Below, in pieces: positions 21,040 to 30,484 of a stretch of 64,000 nucleotides of DNA. Within the stretch, counting starts at the first letter, position 1, and each line of letters starts with the position of its first letter. Position numbers and translations under genes: made by a program. The notes beneath the pieces are model-generated. The model had not been told where the DNA came from, did not search any database, and worked only from the letters and a program-made list of their open reading frames with translations. This DNA comes from Mycetohabitans endofungorum (GTDB taxonomy: Bacteria > Pseudomonadota > Gammaproteobacteria > Burkholderiales > Burkholderiaceae): contig NZ_CP132744.1 in assembly GCF_037477895.1 (NCBI RefSeq), forward strand, positions 682,001 to 746,000, given 5' to 3'.

Positions 21040-21386
21040 CGTTTTCCCGACTTGCTTGGTGGTATCTGGATTATCCAGATGTTGCCCGCGATCGTACTGG
21101 CTTGTACACCCGTGTATGCGACCATCGCGGCTTGTTGCTCGGCTGGGCCGCGGGCATCCTGACCGGCACGTGGATGGCCGCATCGCTGAAGCTTGCGGGC
21201 TCGATTTATCTGTTGCATATCGGCGGATACACGATGCCGGGCTATGCGGCGGCGGTGTGGGCATTGCTCGTGAACATTGGGGTGGCGATCGTGGTCAGCA
21301 TGATCGTGCGCGTGCTCGGCATGTCGCGCTCCGAAGACAGGACACGGCCCGAAGACTACTTGGACGTCGTCGAGAGCGAGACGTGA
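21040..21386 (+). pseudogene. Sodium:solute symporter stump (MctP-like)
   Basis: Only the C-terminal end of a solute:sodium symporter remains. One frame reads LLGGIWIIQMLPAIVL (about 21049-21099). The next frame continues with LYTRVCDHRGLLLGWAAGILTGTWM and then a last transmembrane helix to 21386. The two join if one base missing near 21100 is restored. The N-terminal 400 or so residues are gone, replaced directly by the methyltransferase-like gene that ends at 21019. It resembles acetate/monocarboxylate permeases of Burkholderia and is clearly non-functional. Confidence 0.8.
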
Positions 21387-21499
21387 TGCGCCCGTGGTCC
21401 GGAGCGTGCGGCAGCGCGAGTGCCGCCTTGAACCTACGGGCGCGCACCGGCATGCTGGGTAAATTGACGCTCTCAGACCTGGCGGTGCAGGACGACTGA

Positions 21500-22171
21500 T
21501 CAGCGCGGCACCTGAAAGGCGGCACGTGCCCGATCGACGTCGGCCCGCACGCTGCAATCGTGCTGATGATCGTTGACTAGGCCCATCGCCTGCATCATCG
21601 CGTACATTGTCGTCGGCCCGACGAATTTCCAACCGCGCCGCTTTAAGTCTTTCGACAACGCAATCGACTCGGGGGACGTCGTCATCGTGCCGAGCACCTC
21701 CCGGGTCAGCTTGCGTGGCCGGCTCCGCGGGTCCGGCTCGAAGCGCCACAGGTAGGCGGCCAGCGAGCGCTCGCTATCGAGCAGCGCCAGCGCGCGGCGT
21801 GCGTTATGGATGGCAGCCTCGATCTTGCCCCGGTGCCGGATGATGCCGGTGTCGCCGAGCAACCGCTGCACGTCGCAGTCGGTAAACCGGGCCACCTTCT
21901 CGATGTCAAAGTTGGCGAATGCAGCGCGAAAGGCTTCCCGCTTGCGCAGGATCGTCAGCCAGCTGAGTCCGGCCTGGAACCCCTCAAGGCACAGTTTCTC
22001 GAACAGCCGGCGGTCGTCATCGACCGGAAACCCCCACTCCTTATCATGATAAGCGCAATACTCGGCGCCGGTGCCGCACCAATGGCAGCGCCGCGAGAGG
22101 TCCACTGTCGGTGCCGGCACGACCGATGGCCCGGCTGGCATCGCCGAAGCAGAAACAGAAGGGTGTGTCAT
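21500..22171 (-). CDS. tag: DNA-3-methyladenine glycosylase I
   Basis: A base-excision repair glycosylase that removes 3-methyladenine from alkylated DNA, 223 residues. It has the Zn-binding start RRCHWCGTGAEYCAYHDKEWG, LFEKLCLEGFQAGLSWLTIL with the catalytic glutamate, and the C-terminal zinc ligands near GLVNDHQHDC. The N-terminal 27 residues are an extra low-complexity tail. Confidence 0.95.
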   Translation of the reverse strand: MTHPSVSASAMPAGPSVVPAPTVDLSRRCHWCGTGAEYCAYHDKEWGFPVDDDRRLFEKLCLEGFQAGLSWLTILRKREAFRAAFANFDIEKVARFTDCDVQRLLGDTGIIRHRGKIEAAIHNARRALALLDSERSLAAYLWRFEPDPRSRPRKLTREVLGTMTTSPESIALSKDLKRRGWKFVGPTTMYAMMQAMGLVNDHQHDCSVRADVDRARAAFQVPR

Positions 22172-22240
22172 CGACGGTTTGGATTATCCTTGATGCGGTG
22201 TGTTGACCATGTATTGTAGTCGAGCGCGTGTCGGAGCCAC

Positions 22241-23194
22241 TTAGCGCAATGGCGTAATCAACTGTTCAAGCTTGACCGCATCCGCCGCGAACAGGCGAAT
22301 GCCTTCAGCCAACTTCTCGGTGGCCATGGCGTCGTCATTTAGCAGGTAGCGGAACGTCGGCTCATCGTGCGCGACGGGCTCGATCGGCACACTGGCCGCC
22401 TGCTGCGGGCAGAGCTTGCGCTGCACGGGCTCGTTGCTCTCATGCAGCTTCTGTAGCAAGTCTGGGCTGATCGTCAGCAGGTCGCAGCCGGCAAGCTCGA
22501 CGACCTGGCTCGTTGTGCGAAAGCTTGCCCCCATCACTTCGGTCGAGTAGCCAAATTTTTTGTAGTATGCGTAGATACGCTTGACCGATTGCACGCCGGG
22601 ATCGTTGGCGCCGCCATCGCGGGCCTCATCCCAATTCGCGCCGGCATTTTTCTTGTACCAGTCGTAGATGCGGCCGACGAATGGCGAAATCAGCTTGGCC
22701 CGGGCTTGCGCGCAGGCGACCGCTTGGGCGAGCGAGAACAGCAACGTCATGTTGCAATGGATCCCTTCCTGCTGCAACACCTCGGCGGCGCGCACGCCTT
22801 CCCACGTCGATGCGAGCTTGATCAGCACGCGCTCGCGGTCGATGCCCGCGGCCTCGTAGAGTGCGACCAGCTGATGTGCCTTCTCGATGCTTCTTTGGAC
22901 GTCGAACGACAGCCGCGCGTCCACTTCTGTCGATACCCGCCCCGGGACGATCTTCAGGATCTCGACGCCAAACGCGACCAACAATCGGTCAATGATGTCG
23001 TCGACGGGCAGGCTCGCATGATCGCGTACTGTTTTCTCGAGCAGCGGGCGGTAGTTGTCCTTCTGCACCGCCTTCAGGATTAGCGACGGGTTGGTCGTCG
23101 CATCCTGTGGTTTGTAACGCGCGAGTTGCTGGAAATCGCCGGTGTCGGCGACGACGGTCGTGTACTGCTTCAACTGGTCTAGTGCAGTCGTCAT
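22241..23194 (-). CDS. tal: Transaldolase
   Basis: Moves a dihydroxyacetone unit between sugar phosphates in the non-oxidative pentose phosphate pathway. It has 317 residues, normal for the TalB type. The Schiff-base lysine is in [13 protein letters not shown]; other signatures are [12 protein letters not shown] and [15 protein letters not shown]. It is a single gene, preceded by its own leader of about 165 bases. Confidence 0.96.
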   Translation of the reverse strand: MTTALDQLKQYTTVVADTGDFQQLARYKPQDATTNPSLILKAVQKDNYRPLLEKTVRDHASLPVDDIIDRLLVAFGVEILKIVPGRVSTEVDARLSFDVQRSIEKAHQLVALYEAAGIDRERVLIKLASTWEGVRAAEVLQQEGIHCNMTLLFSLAQAVACAQARAKLISPFVGRIYDWYKKNAGANWDEARDGGANDPGVQSVKRIYAYYKKFGYSTEVMGASFRTTSQVVELAGCDLLTISPDLLQKLHESNEPVQRKLCPQQAASVPIEPVAHDEPTFRYLLNDDAMATEKLAEGIRLFAADAVKLEQLITPLR

Positions 23195-23340
23195 GGCTAG
23201 GTTCCTTGTAGATCGTATCGCGAAATGCCGCGCTGATTTCTGTTATTGTCTCGCAGCCGTGCGGCGTCCGATAGTTGTCCGACCAGTCGGTGCTCCCCCA
23301 GTTCGTCGGGGTGCCGGCAGCCGGACGTCGGACGCCGCGC

Positions 23341-23356
23341 CGCCGGCTTGCCGGCG
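23341..23356 (-). terminator. Hairpin after benE, possible terminator
   Basis: A perfect 7-bp GC stem (CGCCGGC/GCCGGCG) with a 2-base loop lies immediately downstream of the leftward benE stop. There is no U-tract, so termination is uncertain. Confidence 0.3.
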
Positions 23357-23359
23357 CAT

Positions 23360-24577
23360 TTAGCGGCGCCAGTTCAGGATGGTGTTCGCGACGAGGCCGG
23401 CCACTAGGCCCCAGAAGGCCGAGCCAATCGACAGCAGCGTGAACCCGGAGGCGGTCACCATGAAGGTAACGAGTGCCGCTTCGCGTTGTCGGGCATCCTG
23501 CATCGCGTGGGTCAGGCCGGTCATGATCGAGCTGAACAGCGCCAGCGCGGCGACCGACACAACCAGTGCCTTGGGCAGGCTGGCGAACAGCGCCGCAATC
23601 GTCGCGCCGAAGATGCCGGCCAGCAAGTAGAACACGCCGCACCATACGGCGGCAGTGTAGCGCTTTGCCGGATCCTCGTGTGCGTCACGACTGGTGCAGA
23701 TCGCTGCGGTGATGGCCGCGAGGTTGATCCCGTGCGAGCCAAATGGCGCCAGCAGCAGCGATGCGGTCCCGGTCGTGGCGATCAGTGGCGCCGATGGCGT
23801 GCTATAGCCGTGCGCGCGCAACACCGCCACGCCTGGCATGTTCTGCGAAGCCATCGCGACAATGAACAGCGGCACGCCGATGCTGATCAACGCGGCGAGG
23901 GAGAATGACGGGCGGGTGAACACGGGATGCGCGAGCGCGATGCTGAAATGACTAAAATCGATCAAGCCGAGCGCGCCGGCCAGCACCGTGCCGACCACCA
24001 GCGTAAGGGCGATCGCATAGCGGGGGCAAACGCGCTTGGTCACGAGGTAGGCGACGAGCATCGTGAGCACCAGCGCGCGTTGTTGGCCCGCCTGAACAAA
24101 GATCGCGCTGCCGATCTCGAACAAAATGCCGGCCAGTAGGGCGGCGGCGATACCCGATGGGATCCTCGCCATCAATGAATCGAAGCAGCCAGTGACGCCA
24201 ACCAGGGTTAGCAGCGCCGCACACACGACGAAAGCGCCGATTGCCTCGGCGTAGGGCACCCCGGGCAGGCTGGTGATGAGCAGCGCAGCGCCGGGCGTGG
24301 ACCAGGCGACGACGATCGGCGCGCGAAAGCGTAGCGACAGCCCGATGGCCGTGACCGCCATGCCGATCGACAGCGCCCAGATCCACGATGAGATCTGGGC
24401 GTCGCTCAGGTGCGCGGCGCGGCCGGCCTGGAATATCAATGCGATCGAGCTGGTGTAGCCCGTCATCGCGGCCACAAAACCGGCGACCAGTGCCGACAGC
24501 GAGGTGTCACCGATCGGACGCAGCGGCGCGCGTAGTGTGGGCGGTGCGGCTGGGTCGGGTGGTGAGGACGCAGTCAT
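23360..24577 (-). CDS. benE: Benzoate/H+ symporter family (BenE)
   Basis: A 405-residue membrane protein with about 12 hydrophobic segments. It matches the BenE family with SLSALVAGFVAAMTGYTSS near the N-terminus, ASQNMPGVAVLRAHGY and FGSHGINLAAITAAICTSRDAHEDP. Members import benzoate, but no benzoate catabolic genes are seen here, so the substrate is an inference from family only. Confidence 0.9.
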   Translation of the reverse strand: MTASSPPDPAAPPTLRAPLRPIGDTSLSALVAGFVAAMTGYTSSIALIFQAGRAAHLSDAQISSWIWALSIGMAVTAIGLSLRFRAPIVVAWSTPGAALLITSLPGVPYAEAIGAFVVCAALLTLVGVTGCFDSLMARIPSGIAAALLAGILFEIGSAIFVQAGQQRALVLTMLVAYLVTKRVCPRYAIALTLVVGTVLAGALGLIDFSHFSIALAHPVFTRPSFSLAALISIGVPLFIVAMASQNMPGVAVLRAHGYSTPSAPLIATTGTASLLLAPFGSHGINLAAITAAICTSRDAHEDPAKRYTAAVWCGVFYLLAGIFGATIAALFASLPKALVVSVAALALFSSIMTGLTHAMQDARQREAALVTFMVTASGFTLLSIGSAFWGLVAGLVANTILNWRR

Positions 24578-25062
24578 GGATGAGAAGGGTTACTTGGCGT
24601 GATCGCGGCGTTGACCGCCAGTTTGAGGTCATCGGTCGCGGCATACTGTGAAGAACCTTCGAAACGCTCGGGCGGCATGATCGGCACGGGGACACGAAAA
24701 CGCCAGTATAGGACAGGCGCCGCATCGCCGCCGGCTGTGTGGCCGACTCGCTGCCCCTGGGGCGTGTGCATGCCATCGGCGCGCCGACCGATGCCGGCGC
24801 GGGCAGCCGAAGTGCCCAAATGCTGCATTTCACTGCGGCCAATTGACGCAGGGTGAGGGCGGCCTGCTGCCTGCAGCACGGTTGACTACGCGGTGCGCGG
24901 CGCGCAGTCGCGCGCCGGCTCTCAAGTGGACGCTCCTAGCGTCGGGGGTTACAATACGCCGTTTTTTTGGCCGGCTGCTCAACGCCAGCGGATTCGCGCA
25001 GAGCAGGGCGGTGCAGGCCTGCGCGGTTTCAGCGCCCCGATATTCCCCTACAGCCAGGTTAG
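24578..25062. other. Intergenic region, no gene recognised
   Basis: About 485 bases between the divergent benE and cytochrome genes. No frame looks coding. It must hold both promoters, but I cannot place them confidently. Confidence 0.4.
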
Positions 25063-25422
25063 ATGCTTATGAACAGATTCGTCGTGATGGCTGCCATTGC
25101 GGTGCTCGCCGGGTCAGCCGGCACCGCGGCGGCGGACGTGGTCGGCAACGCGCGCGCCGCGCAAGGGAAGGTCGCCATGTGCATTGGCTGCCACGGCATT
25201 CCCGGCTATCGCGCCGCGTTCCCACAGGTCTACAAAGTGCCGATGCTCGGCGGTCAGAACGCGAAGTATCTGGAAAACGCATTGCAGGAATACAAGAAGG
25301 GTTCACGCAAGTTCGCGCCGATGCAAGCGATCGCCCAGTCGCTGACGGACCAGGACATTGCCGACCTGGCTGCGTACTACGCGGCTCAGACGCCGGCAAG
25401 CCGGCCCAATCCGGAGCGGTGA
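25063..25422 (+). CDS. Class I c-type cytochrome
   Basis: A periplasmic electron carrier of 119 residues. A Sec signal peptide (about residues 1-24, ending AAA) is followed by a single heme-attachment motif CIGCH near residue 44 and a probable axial Met in KFAPMQAIAQSL. It belongs to the cytochrome c553/c5-like group. The next gene encodes a second, similar cytochrome, as in many Burkholderia genomes. Confidence 0.92.
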   Translation: MLMNRFVVMAAIAVLAGSAGTAAADVVGNARAAQGKVAMCIGCHGIPGYRAAFPQVYKVPMLGGQNAKYLENALQEYKKGSRKFAPMQAIAQSLTDQDIADLAAYYAAQTPASRPNPER

Positions 25423-25462
25423 CCGGAACGTGGCGAACGGTAGACGAGCAACAGGAGAACTC

Positions 25463-25840
25463 ATGAAAAAGCGCATCATTGAAGCGTCGGGCGTCGCCAA
25501 GGCAATGATCGCCGCGTGTGCGGCCGTGGTATCGATCGGGGCCACGCAAGCTGCGGACATCGGTAACGGGCGCGCAATCGTCGAGCGCACCAACTGCGCC
25601 GCGTGCCACGGAGCGGGGCTGGACAAGCCGGTGACTCCGGATTATCCGAAGCTCGCGGGGCAGCATGCCGACTACACCTATTGGGCATTGCGTCAATACC
25701 AGATGGGCGGTGGCAATCCGTCCTTTGGTCGCGACCATGCGATCATGGCTGCGCAGGTGCAGAGCCTGTCCGAAAGCGATTTGAAAGACATTGCGGCGTA
25801 TATCGAGTCGCTGAAGGGCGATCTTGTGCTGAAGAAGTAA
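25463..25840 (+). CDS. Class I c-type cytochrome
   Basis: A 125-residue periplasmic cytochrome with a signal peptide (residues 1-31) and one CAACH heme site in ERTNCAACHGAGL. A probable Met ligand lies in HAIMAAQVQSLS. The ATG at 25463 has a CAGGAG ribosome-binding site 5-6 bases upstream. It sits 40 bases after the previous cytochrome gene and is probably co-transcribed. The pair likely donates electrons to a terminal oxidase. Confidence 0.92.
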   Translation: MKKRIIEASGVAKAMIAACAAVVSIGATQAADIGNGRAIVERTNCAACHGAGLDKPVTPDYPKLAGQHADYTYWALRQYQMGGGNPSFGRDHAIMAAQVQSLSESDLKDIAAYIESLKGDLVLKK

Positions 25841-25902
25841 CCGGTCTCACGCCGCCGGCGCACACGCGCGGCGGTGTCGCTGCGTCGGCCGGCCCTGTGC
25901 CA

Positions 25903-26334
25903 TCAATCCCGGGACGCGCGCTGTTCAATCAGCGCCAGATACGCGTCGGTATCCGGCGGGACATTGTTGCGTTGTGCTTCCCAGATTACTTGGCCAAGAC
26001 ATTCCATGATCGCGTGGTGTGCGTCGTGGTCCGAGCCCAGGCGTGCAGCCAGGCGCTCGTGTGCGGCGCGGATACCGCGCGGTTGGTCGATCGACAACTG
26101 CTCGCTGATTGCCAGGTGCATCGACAAGTGCAGGAACGGGTTCGTCTGGCCGCGCTCGGGCGAGTAGTCCTGCTCGCTTGCGTCGGCGCAGTCCAGGACA
26201 GCTTGGTACTCTGGGTGCTGGACGATCCAGTCCGCCGCTATGCTCTGCAGCGGGGTCAAGATTTCACCGGCGCGTTGCTTGCGCCACGTCTCGGTAAAAA
26301 AACGACGGACTTCGTCACGACTCGGATTGAACAT
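25903..26334 (-). CDS. DUF1841 family protein
   Basis: A 143-residue cytosolic protein with the DUF1841 pattern: an N-terminal FNPSRDEVRRFFTETWRK, then NPFLHLSMHLAISEQLSIDQPRGI and AHHAIMECLGQVIWEAQR. The function of the family is unknown. I chose the ATG at 26334, where the family consensus begins. It is followed convergently by the cytochrome pair. Confidence 0.85.
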   Translation of the reverse strand: MFNPSRDEVRRFFTETWRKQRAGEILTPLQSIAADWIVQHPEYQAVLDCADASEQDYSPERGQTNPFLHLSMHLAISEQLSIDQPRGIRAAHERLAARLGSDHDAHHAIMECLGQVIWEAQRNNVPPDTDAYLALIEQRASRD

Positions 26335-26495
26335 CAGGCACTGAAACCGCTTGGCACGCGCAGCCGCGCAATCCCTCATTGTACGCCGAGCGTTGTCGTG
26401 GCGCCGCACCGCCACACCGAGGTGCCCATCGCTGCATAGTCACGACGCAAGCTTCGTATCAGTGCATCCGCAGTGCTTTTGCGGCAATCATTATG

Positions 26496-27140
26496 TCATT
26501 GGGTGGGAGCGGGCGTCTTGCTCTTGAATTCGCACAGCGGCTCGATCGCACAATGCCAGCACTCAGGCAGCCGCGCACGGCATACGTAGCGGCCGTGCAG
26601 GATCAGCCAGTGGTGTGCGTCATGCCGGAATTCGGCCGGCGTGAGCTTCTCCAGCGCCACCTCCACCGCCCGCACGTCCTTGCCGGGTGCCAGCCCGGTG
26701 CGGTTCGCGACGCGGAAGATATGCGTGTCGACGGCGATCGTCGGGTGCCCGAATGCGGTGTTTAGCACGACGTTCGCCGTCTTGCGGCCCACCCCGGGTA
26801 GGGCCTCGAGCGCTTCGCGATCAGCCGGCACTTCGCCGTGGTGCTTGTCGAGCAGGATCCTGCAGGTCGCGATGACGTTTTTGGCCTTGGTCCGGTACAG
26901 TCCAATCGTCTTGATGTACTGCGCCACACCGTCTTCGCCGAGCGCCAGGATGGCTTTCGGCGTGTTGGCGACTGGGAACATCTGGCGCATCGCCTTGTTG
27001 ACCGAGATGTCGGTCGCCTGTGCCGACAGCATCACGGCAATCAGCAGTTCGAACGGTGTCGTGTACTCTAGCTCCGTCGTCGGATGGGGATTCAGGCTTT
27101 GCAGCGTTTCGTAAATTGCGCGGCGCTTTTGGGCGTTCAT
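26496..27140 (-). CDS. nth: Endonuclease III
   Basis: A DNA glycosylase/AP lyase for oxidised pyrimidines, 214 residues. The helix-hairpin-helix LPGVGRKTANVVLN carries the catalytic Lys120, and Asp138 is in VDTHIFRV; both have the same numbering as in E. coli Nth. Four cysteines in C-X6-C-X2-C-X5-C near the C-terminus bind a 4Fe-4S cluster. The ATG at 27140 is the natural start. The rnfB gene lies directly upstream, the usual nth/rnfB linkage. Confidence 0.97.
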   Translation of the reverse strand: MNAQKRRAIYETLQSLNPHPTTELEYTTPFELLIAVMLSAQATDISVNKAMRQMFPVANTPKAILALGEDGVAQYIKTIGLYRTKAKNVIATCRILLDKHHGEVPADREALEALPGVGRKTANVVLNTAFGHPTIAVDTHIFRVANRTGLAPGKDVRAVEVALEKLTPAEFRHDAHHWLILHGRYVCRARLPECWHCAIEPLCEFKSKTPAPTQ

Positions 27141-27183
27141 GAAGATTCGTCGCTTTAGGGAACAGTTGGACGCAGACGGCGCA

Positions 27184-28152
27184 TCATGCATCGAGGTCGG
27201 AGCCGTCTCTGCGCGCATCAGGCGGCGGGGGCGGCTCCGATGCAGCGCAGCCGTGTTCGTCCGTGTCCCATCCCAAGCGCCTCCGACGTGCTTCAGCCGC
27301 GTCGATTTGCGCTTGCACGGCTGGACTGACGTCCGATGTGTTGCGCGGCCCCAGACCCTGGGCGGCCAGTTCCTCTTTTTTCTTACGGGCACGCTCGAGC
27401 GCCGCCTGGATGATTGCTTGCTTTCGTGCGGCGGCAGGGTCCTGCGACGACGCCATTGGCCCGGCCCCTGGCATGCCGGTCACGGCGGCAGCGGCGGGCG
27501 TCGCGCCGGGCGGGTGACCGGGCTCGGCACTTGTGCGCTCTCGCACCGTGCCGGGCGACGCCCATCCCGATGCTGACGGCATCGGTGTGGCATCCGGATT
27601 CATCGTCGCGCGACGAGCGGCGGCACGCTGCTGCGCCACGTCACGCTCTTTCGCGAGCCGTGCATTGCGCTGCGCGTGCCGGCGTCGGGCCGCATCGGCC
27701 TGCTGCGGTGACCATGCGTCCCATCCGGTGGCAGTGCCGGTCACGGGGACCATCTCGATACAATCGACGGGGCACGGTGCGACGCACAGATCGCAGCCGG
27801 TGCACCAATCTGCCAGCACCGTATGCAGCTGCTTTGGGGCGCCGACAATGGCATCGACCGGGCATGCTTGCATGCATAACGTGCAGCCGATGCACACGGT
27901 CTCATCGATTACCGCACGCGCCCGTGCACGCTCGACGCCGTTGGTCGGATTGAGCGCGATGATCGGCTTGTCGAGCAATGACGCCAGCCGGGCGATGCCT
28001 TGCTGTCCTCCGGGCGGACACTGGTTGTAGCTCGCCGTGCCGTCGGCAACGGCTTGCGCATAGGGGCGGCAGCCGCTATAGCCGCATTTGGTGCATTGGG
28101 TTTGGGGAAGCAGATCGTCGATCCGATCCGCGAGCGACGGAGAAGCAGTCAC
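27184..28152 (-). CDS. rsxB: RnfB/RsxB ferredoxin-like subunit, orphan
   Basis: An iron-sulfur protein of the RnfB family, about 322 residues. The N-terminal four-Cys cluster domain has TQCTKCGYSGCRPYAQAV. Two 4Fe-4S ferredoxin motifs follow (CIGCTLCMQACP and CTGCDLCVAPCP). The last 150 residues are an Ala/Arg/Pro-rich tail with a charged helix. The N-terminal membrane helix of true RnfB is absent, and no other rnf genes are present, as in other Burkholderia. The GTG at 28152 is chosen because the family begins there; a longer ATG start at 28248 is possible. The redox partner is unknown. Confidence 0.88.
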   Translation of the reverse strand: MTASPSLADRIDDLLPQTQCTKCGYSGCRPYAQAVADGTASYNQCPPGGQQGIARLASLLDKPIIALNPTNGVERARARAVIDETVCIGCTLCMQACPVDAIVGAPKQLHTVLADWCTGCDLCVAPCPVDCIEMVPVTGTATGWDAWSPQQADAARRRHAQRNARLAKERDVAQQRAAARRATMNPDATPMPSASGWASPGTVRERTSAEPGHPPGATPAAAAVTGMPGAGPMASSQDPAAARKQAIIQAALERARKKKEELAAQGLGPRNTSDVSPAVQAQIDAAEARRRRLGWDTDEHGCAASEPPPPPDARRDGSDLDA

Positions 28153-28373
28153 AGTGTCGGAACCTGGACGCGTCGAGAAGCGTGACGCATATTTTATCAA
28201 TACGCAATTATCGCCTATTCCGATAGCGGCGTTGGACCCGCGTGCCATAATCCAACTGCTTTCCGTGTCAGTCTTAGGGCGATAACTGAGCGCGGCGCAC
28301 CATTTCCTGCCGCCGTGGGCCTATCCGGTGGTGACGCGATCGGTCAACGCGGCTACTGCATCATGATTTGAAC

Positions 28374-29006
28374 ATGAACCAGCCGAGAATCAAAAGGGAC
28401 CCCGAAGGCACGAGGCGCCGCATTCTCGCCGCCGCTGCCGAAGCATTCGCGAACGGCGGATTGTCCGGCGCGCGCGTGGACCAGATCGCCTGTCGTGCCG
28501 GGACCAACGAACGGATGCTGTACTACTACTTCGGCAGCAAGGAGCAGTTGTTCACTGCGGTGCTGGAGCAGGCGCTGACGGGATTTGCCGAAGCGGAACG
28601 CACGCTGGACCTGAACGGACTGGCGCCCGTGGAGGCCATGACGCGGCTTGCCCACTTCATATGGGCGTTCTATCATCAGCATCCTGACCTGCTGCGCTTG
28701 CTGAACAACGAAAACCTGCATGAGGCGCGGTATCTGCAACAGTCGACGCGGATTCGTGAAACCGTTTCACCGATGCTCGCGACGCTTTCCGGCATCCTGG
28801 AACGTGGGCACCGCGCTGGGCTGTTCCGGGCTGGCATCGATCCGCTGCGCCTCTATGTGACGATCTCCGGGTTAGGCTATTACATTGTGTCCAATCGGCA
28901 TACGCTGAAGGCGACGCTCGGTCGGGATTTCGGACAAGGCGACGAGCACGCCGAGATGGTTCGACTCAATACGGATATGTTGCTGGCTTACTTACTGTAT
29001 CGGTGA
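28374..29006 (+). CDS. TetR/AcrR family regulator
   Basis: A 210-residue repressor-like protein. The N-terminal helix-turn-helix is in TRRRILAAAAEAFANGGLSGARVDQIACRAGTNE, ending with MLYYYFGSKEQLF. The C-terminal ligand domain has LAHFIWAFYHQHPDLLRLLNNENLHEA, similar to the RutR group. A TTG two codons earlier (28368) is an alternative start. No clear target gene is adjacent; the divergent rnfB or the downstream accessory block are candidates only by position. Confidence 0.88.
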   Translation: MNQPRIKRDPEGTRRRILAAAAEAFANGGLSGARVDQIACRAGTNERMLYYYFGSKEQLFTAVLEQALTGFAEAERTLDLNGLAPVEAMTRLAHFIWAFYHQHPDLLRLLNNENLHEARYLQQSTRIRETVSPMLATLSGILERGHRAGLFRAGIDPLRLYVTISGLGYYIVSNRHTLKATLGRDFGQGDEHAEMVRLNTDMLLAYLLYR

Positions 29007-29154
29007 TCTTACTGCATCGGTGACCGTCGTGCCGCGCTGCGCGACACAGCAGGCAGTGCGCAGCGCGACCCTGTCGTGACGAAGGTCAGCGTCAAGCTTA
29101 AGCCCGTCACGGTTGTGAGGTTCTACCCGGTGCGTCGAGACAGGGGTTCGTCGA

Positions 29155-29215
29155 TTCGCTTGCCGGCGTCGCCGTTCGGATGCGGCCTGATGTTGTGCCG
29201 TGCCGCGTTTAAGCT
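29155..29215 (+). promoter_or_regulatory. PIP/hrpII-box promoter
   Basis: TTCGC at 29155-29159, 15 bases, TTCGG at 29175-29179, 30 bases, then TAAGCT (YANNNT -10) at 29210-29215. This is the HrpX/HrpB-type promoter layout, with the same spacing as the boxes before the two Bat loci. Transcription would start near 29222, just ahead of the gene at 29260. Confidence 0.7.
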
Positions 29216-29259
29216 GACGGGGCGTGGTGTCCTATTTACCGCCGCGTCAGGAGTCAGAC

Positions 29260-30309
29260 TTGTACAACCACCGCGTCGCGATACCTCCCGGCTCAGCAGC
29301 GCTGTTGCCGCAATGGCTCAATGAGCGTTCCTTGGCGAGCACGCCGTGTCCTTCGAGGCCCTCCGCGTCTAACGGGCCGCTGGCGGCTTTGAAAATGTTG
29401 GCCCGACCTAAGAACATGCGCGGTCAACCGCCTGCAAGAAGGCCTGCGGCGTTCGGTCTGCACGGCTCTCTTGTCGAAGGCAATCCAACGTTTCCTGCTG
29501 CGTCCCGCGTATATGGTCCGCAGCCGACGCTTCGCCAATCCGCGCTGGGCGCCGGGGAGCCCCCCAGCACTCGCTGGATGCCTTCATTCCCACAAATGCT
29601 GCGTCAGGCGAGCACATCCTTCTCCACCGTGCCGTGGGCCCGTTGCAAGGCAATCGCGGCGGCTGTAGCACGAATGTTCCGCGGCTTGTTCATTCCCAAA
29701 GCCGCTTCGGCTTGGGAAGGGCAAGCGACGTCACCCATAAACGCGCCAGCACAAGGTGGCGTTGCACCGTTTCCAAAAGACGGACGTGCCGACGGGCCTA
29801 ATGACCCATTCCAGCCGTTCGGTGTTCCTAGGTGGAAAAGTGACACCGCCTATTTAGACGAAGACGAGCCGTTTCCTTCGCTGCAGCAACCGGATCCCGC
29901 GAAGATGCTATTGTGCAGTCCATTTCGGCCGCCGAAGCCGCGCTCGGAGGAGGTGGATTCACTACAAGCTCGTATCCCCTTTGATGCATCGAAGGAGCAG
30001 TGGAAGATAAGTATATTACGTCCCCAGCAGGGGGGAGCCGTCTTCGCGAGAACGCCACCGGCTCCGCCATCTTCGACGCTGAAATACATACCACCTGTTA
30101 AAAAGCCATCGGGACAGCGCTCAAAGTCCGCGAGTCCGTTACAAGCTAGTCTCCTTGATGATGTATCGAAGCAGCAGTGGAAGAGCCGTATATTACCTCT
30201 CCAGGAGAGGAGCGTACCGGCGCATAAACCGCTGACCGAAACCCGTAGGAACGTCTATCAGCCGCAGTTGGCGCCAAGTATATTCTCGGCAGACCAAGAG
30301 ACAGATTAA
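29260..30309 (+). CDS. Unknown Pro/Ser-rich protein, candidate type III effector
   Basis: I do not recognise this family. The frame is open from 29224, but a TTG at 29260 has an AGGAG ribosome-binding site 6 bases upstream and lies downstream of the predicted transcription start, giving 349 residues. The first 60 residues are rich in Ser, Pro and Ala and poor in acidic residues, as in type III secretion signals. The C-terminal third carries two related blocks, SLQARIPFDASKEQWKISIL near residue 233 and PLQASLLDDVSKQQWKSRIL near residue 290, each followed by a Pro-rich stretch. No membrane helix or enzyme motif is visible. It lies behind a PIP box and is followed by another unknown gene with a related Gln-Trp block. 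Confidence 0.65.
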   Translation: MYNHRVAIPPGSAALLPQWLNERSLASTPCPSRPSASNGPLAALKMLARPKNMRGQPPARRPAAFGLHGSLVEGNPTFPAASRVYGPQPTLRQSALGAGEPPSTRWMPSFPQMLRQASTSFSTVPWARCKAIAAAVARMFRGLFIPKAASAWEGQATSPINAPAQGGVAPFPKDGRADGPNDPFQPFGVPRWKSDTAYLDEDEPFPSLQQPDPAKMLLCSPFRPPKPRSEEVDSLQARIPFDASKEQWKISILRPQQGGAVFARTPPAPPSSTLKYIPPVKKPSGQRSKSASPLQASLLDDVSKQQWKSRILPLQERSVPAHKPLTETRRNVYQPQLAPSIFSADQETD

Positions 30310-30484
30310 TTTGAAGCCCAAACCAACTGGGAATGCGTACCCTGCCGGCATGCTACGCGAGTGTCGATGACGGCCGCCGATGGAGTGCCATTGCGAAATC
30401 ACGCCGAGGCACTGGAGGCGCAAGCCGTGCATGGCGCCAGGCAGCGGCGCACAATTCGAATAGGACGCGATCATTGGAGCATGT

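Noticed and set aside
29076..29324. An 82-residue frame overlapping the PIP box upstream of the unknown gene pair
   Set aside because: It spans the predicted promoter, and its sequence shows no protein-like pattern.
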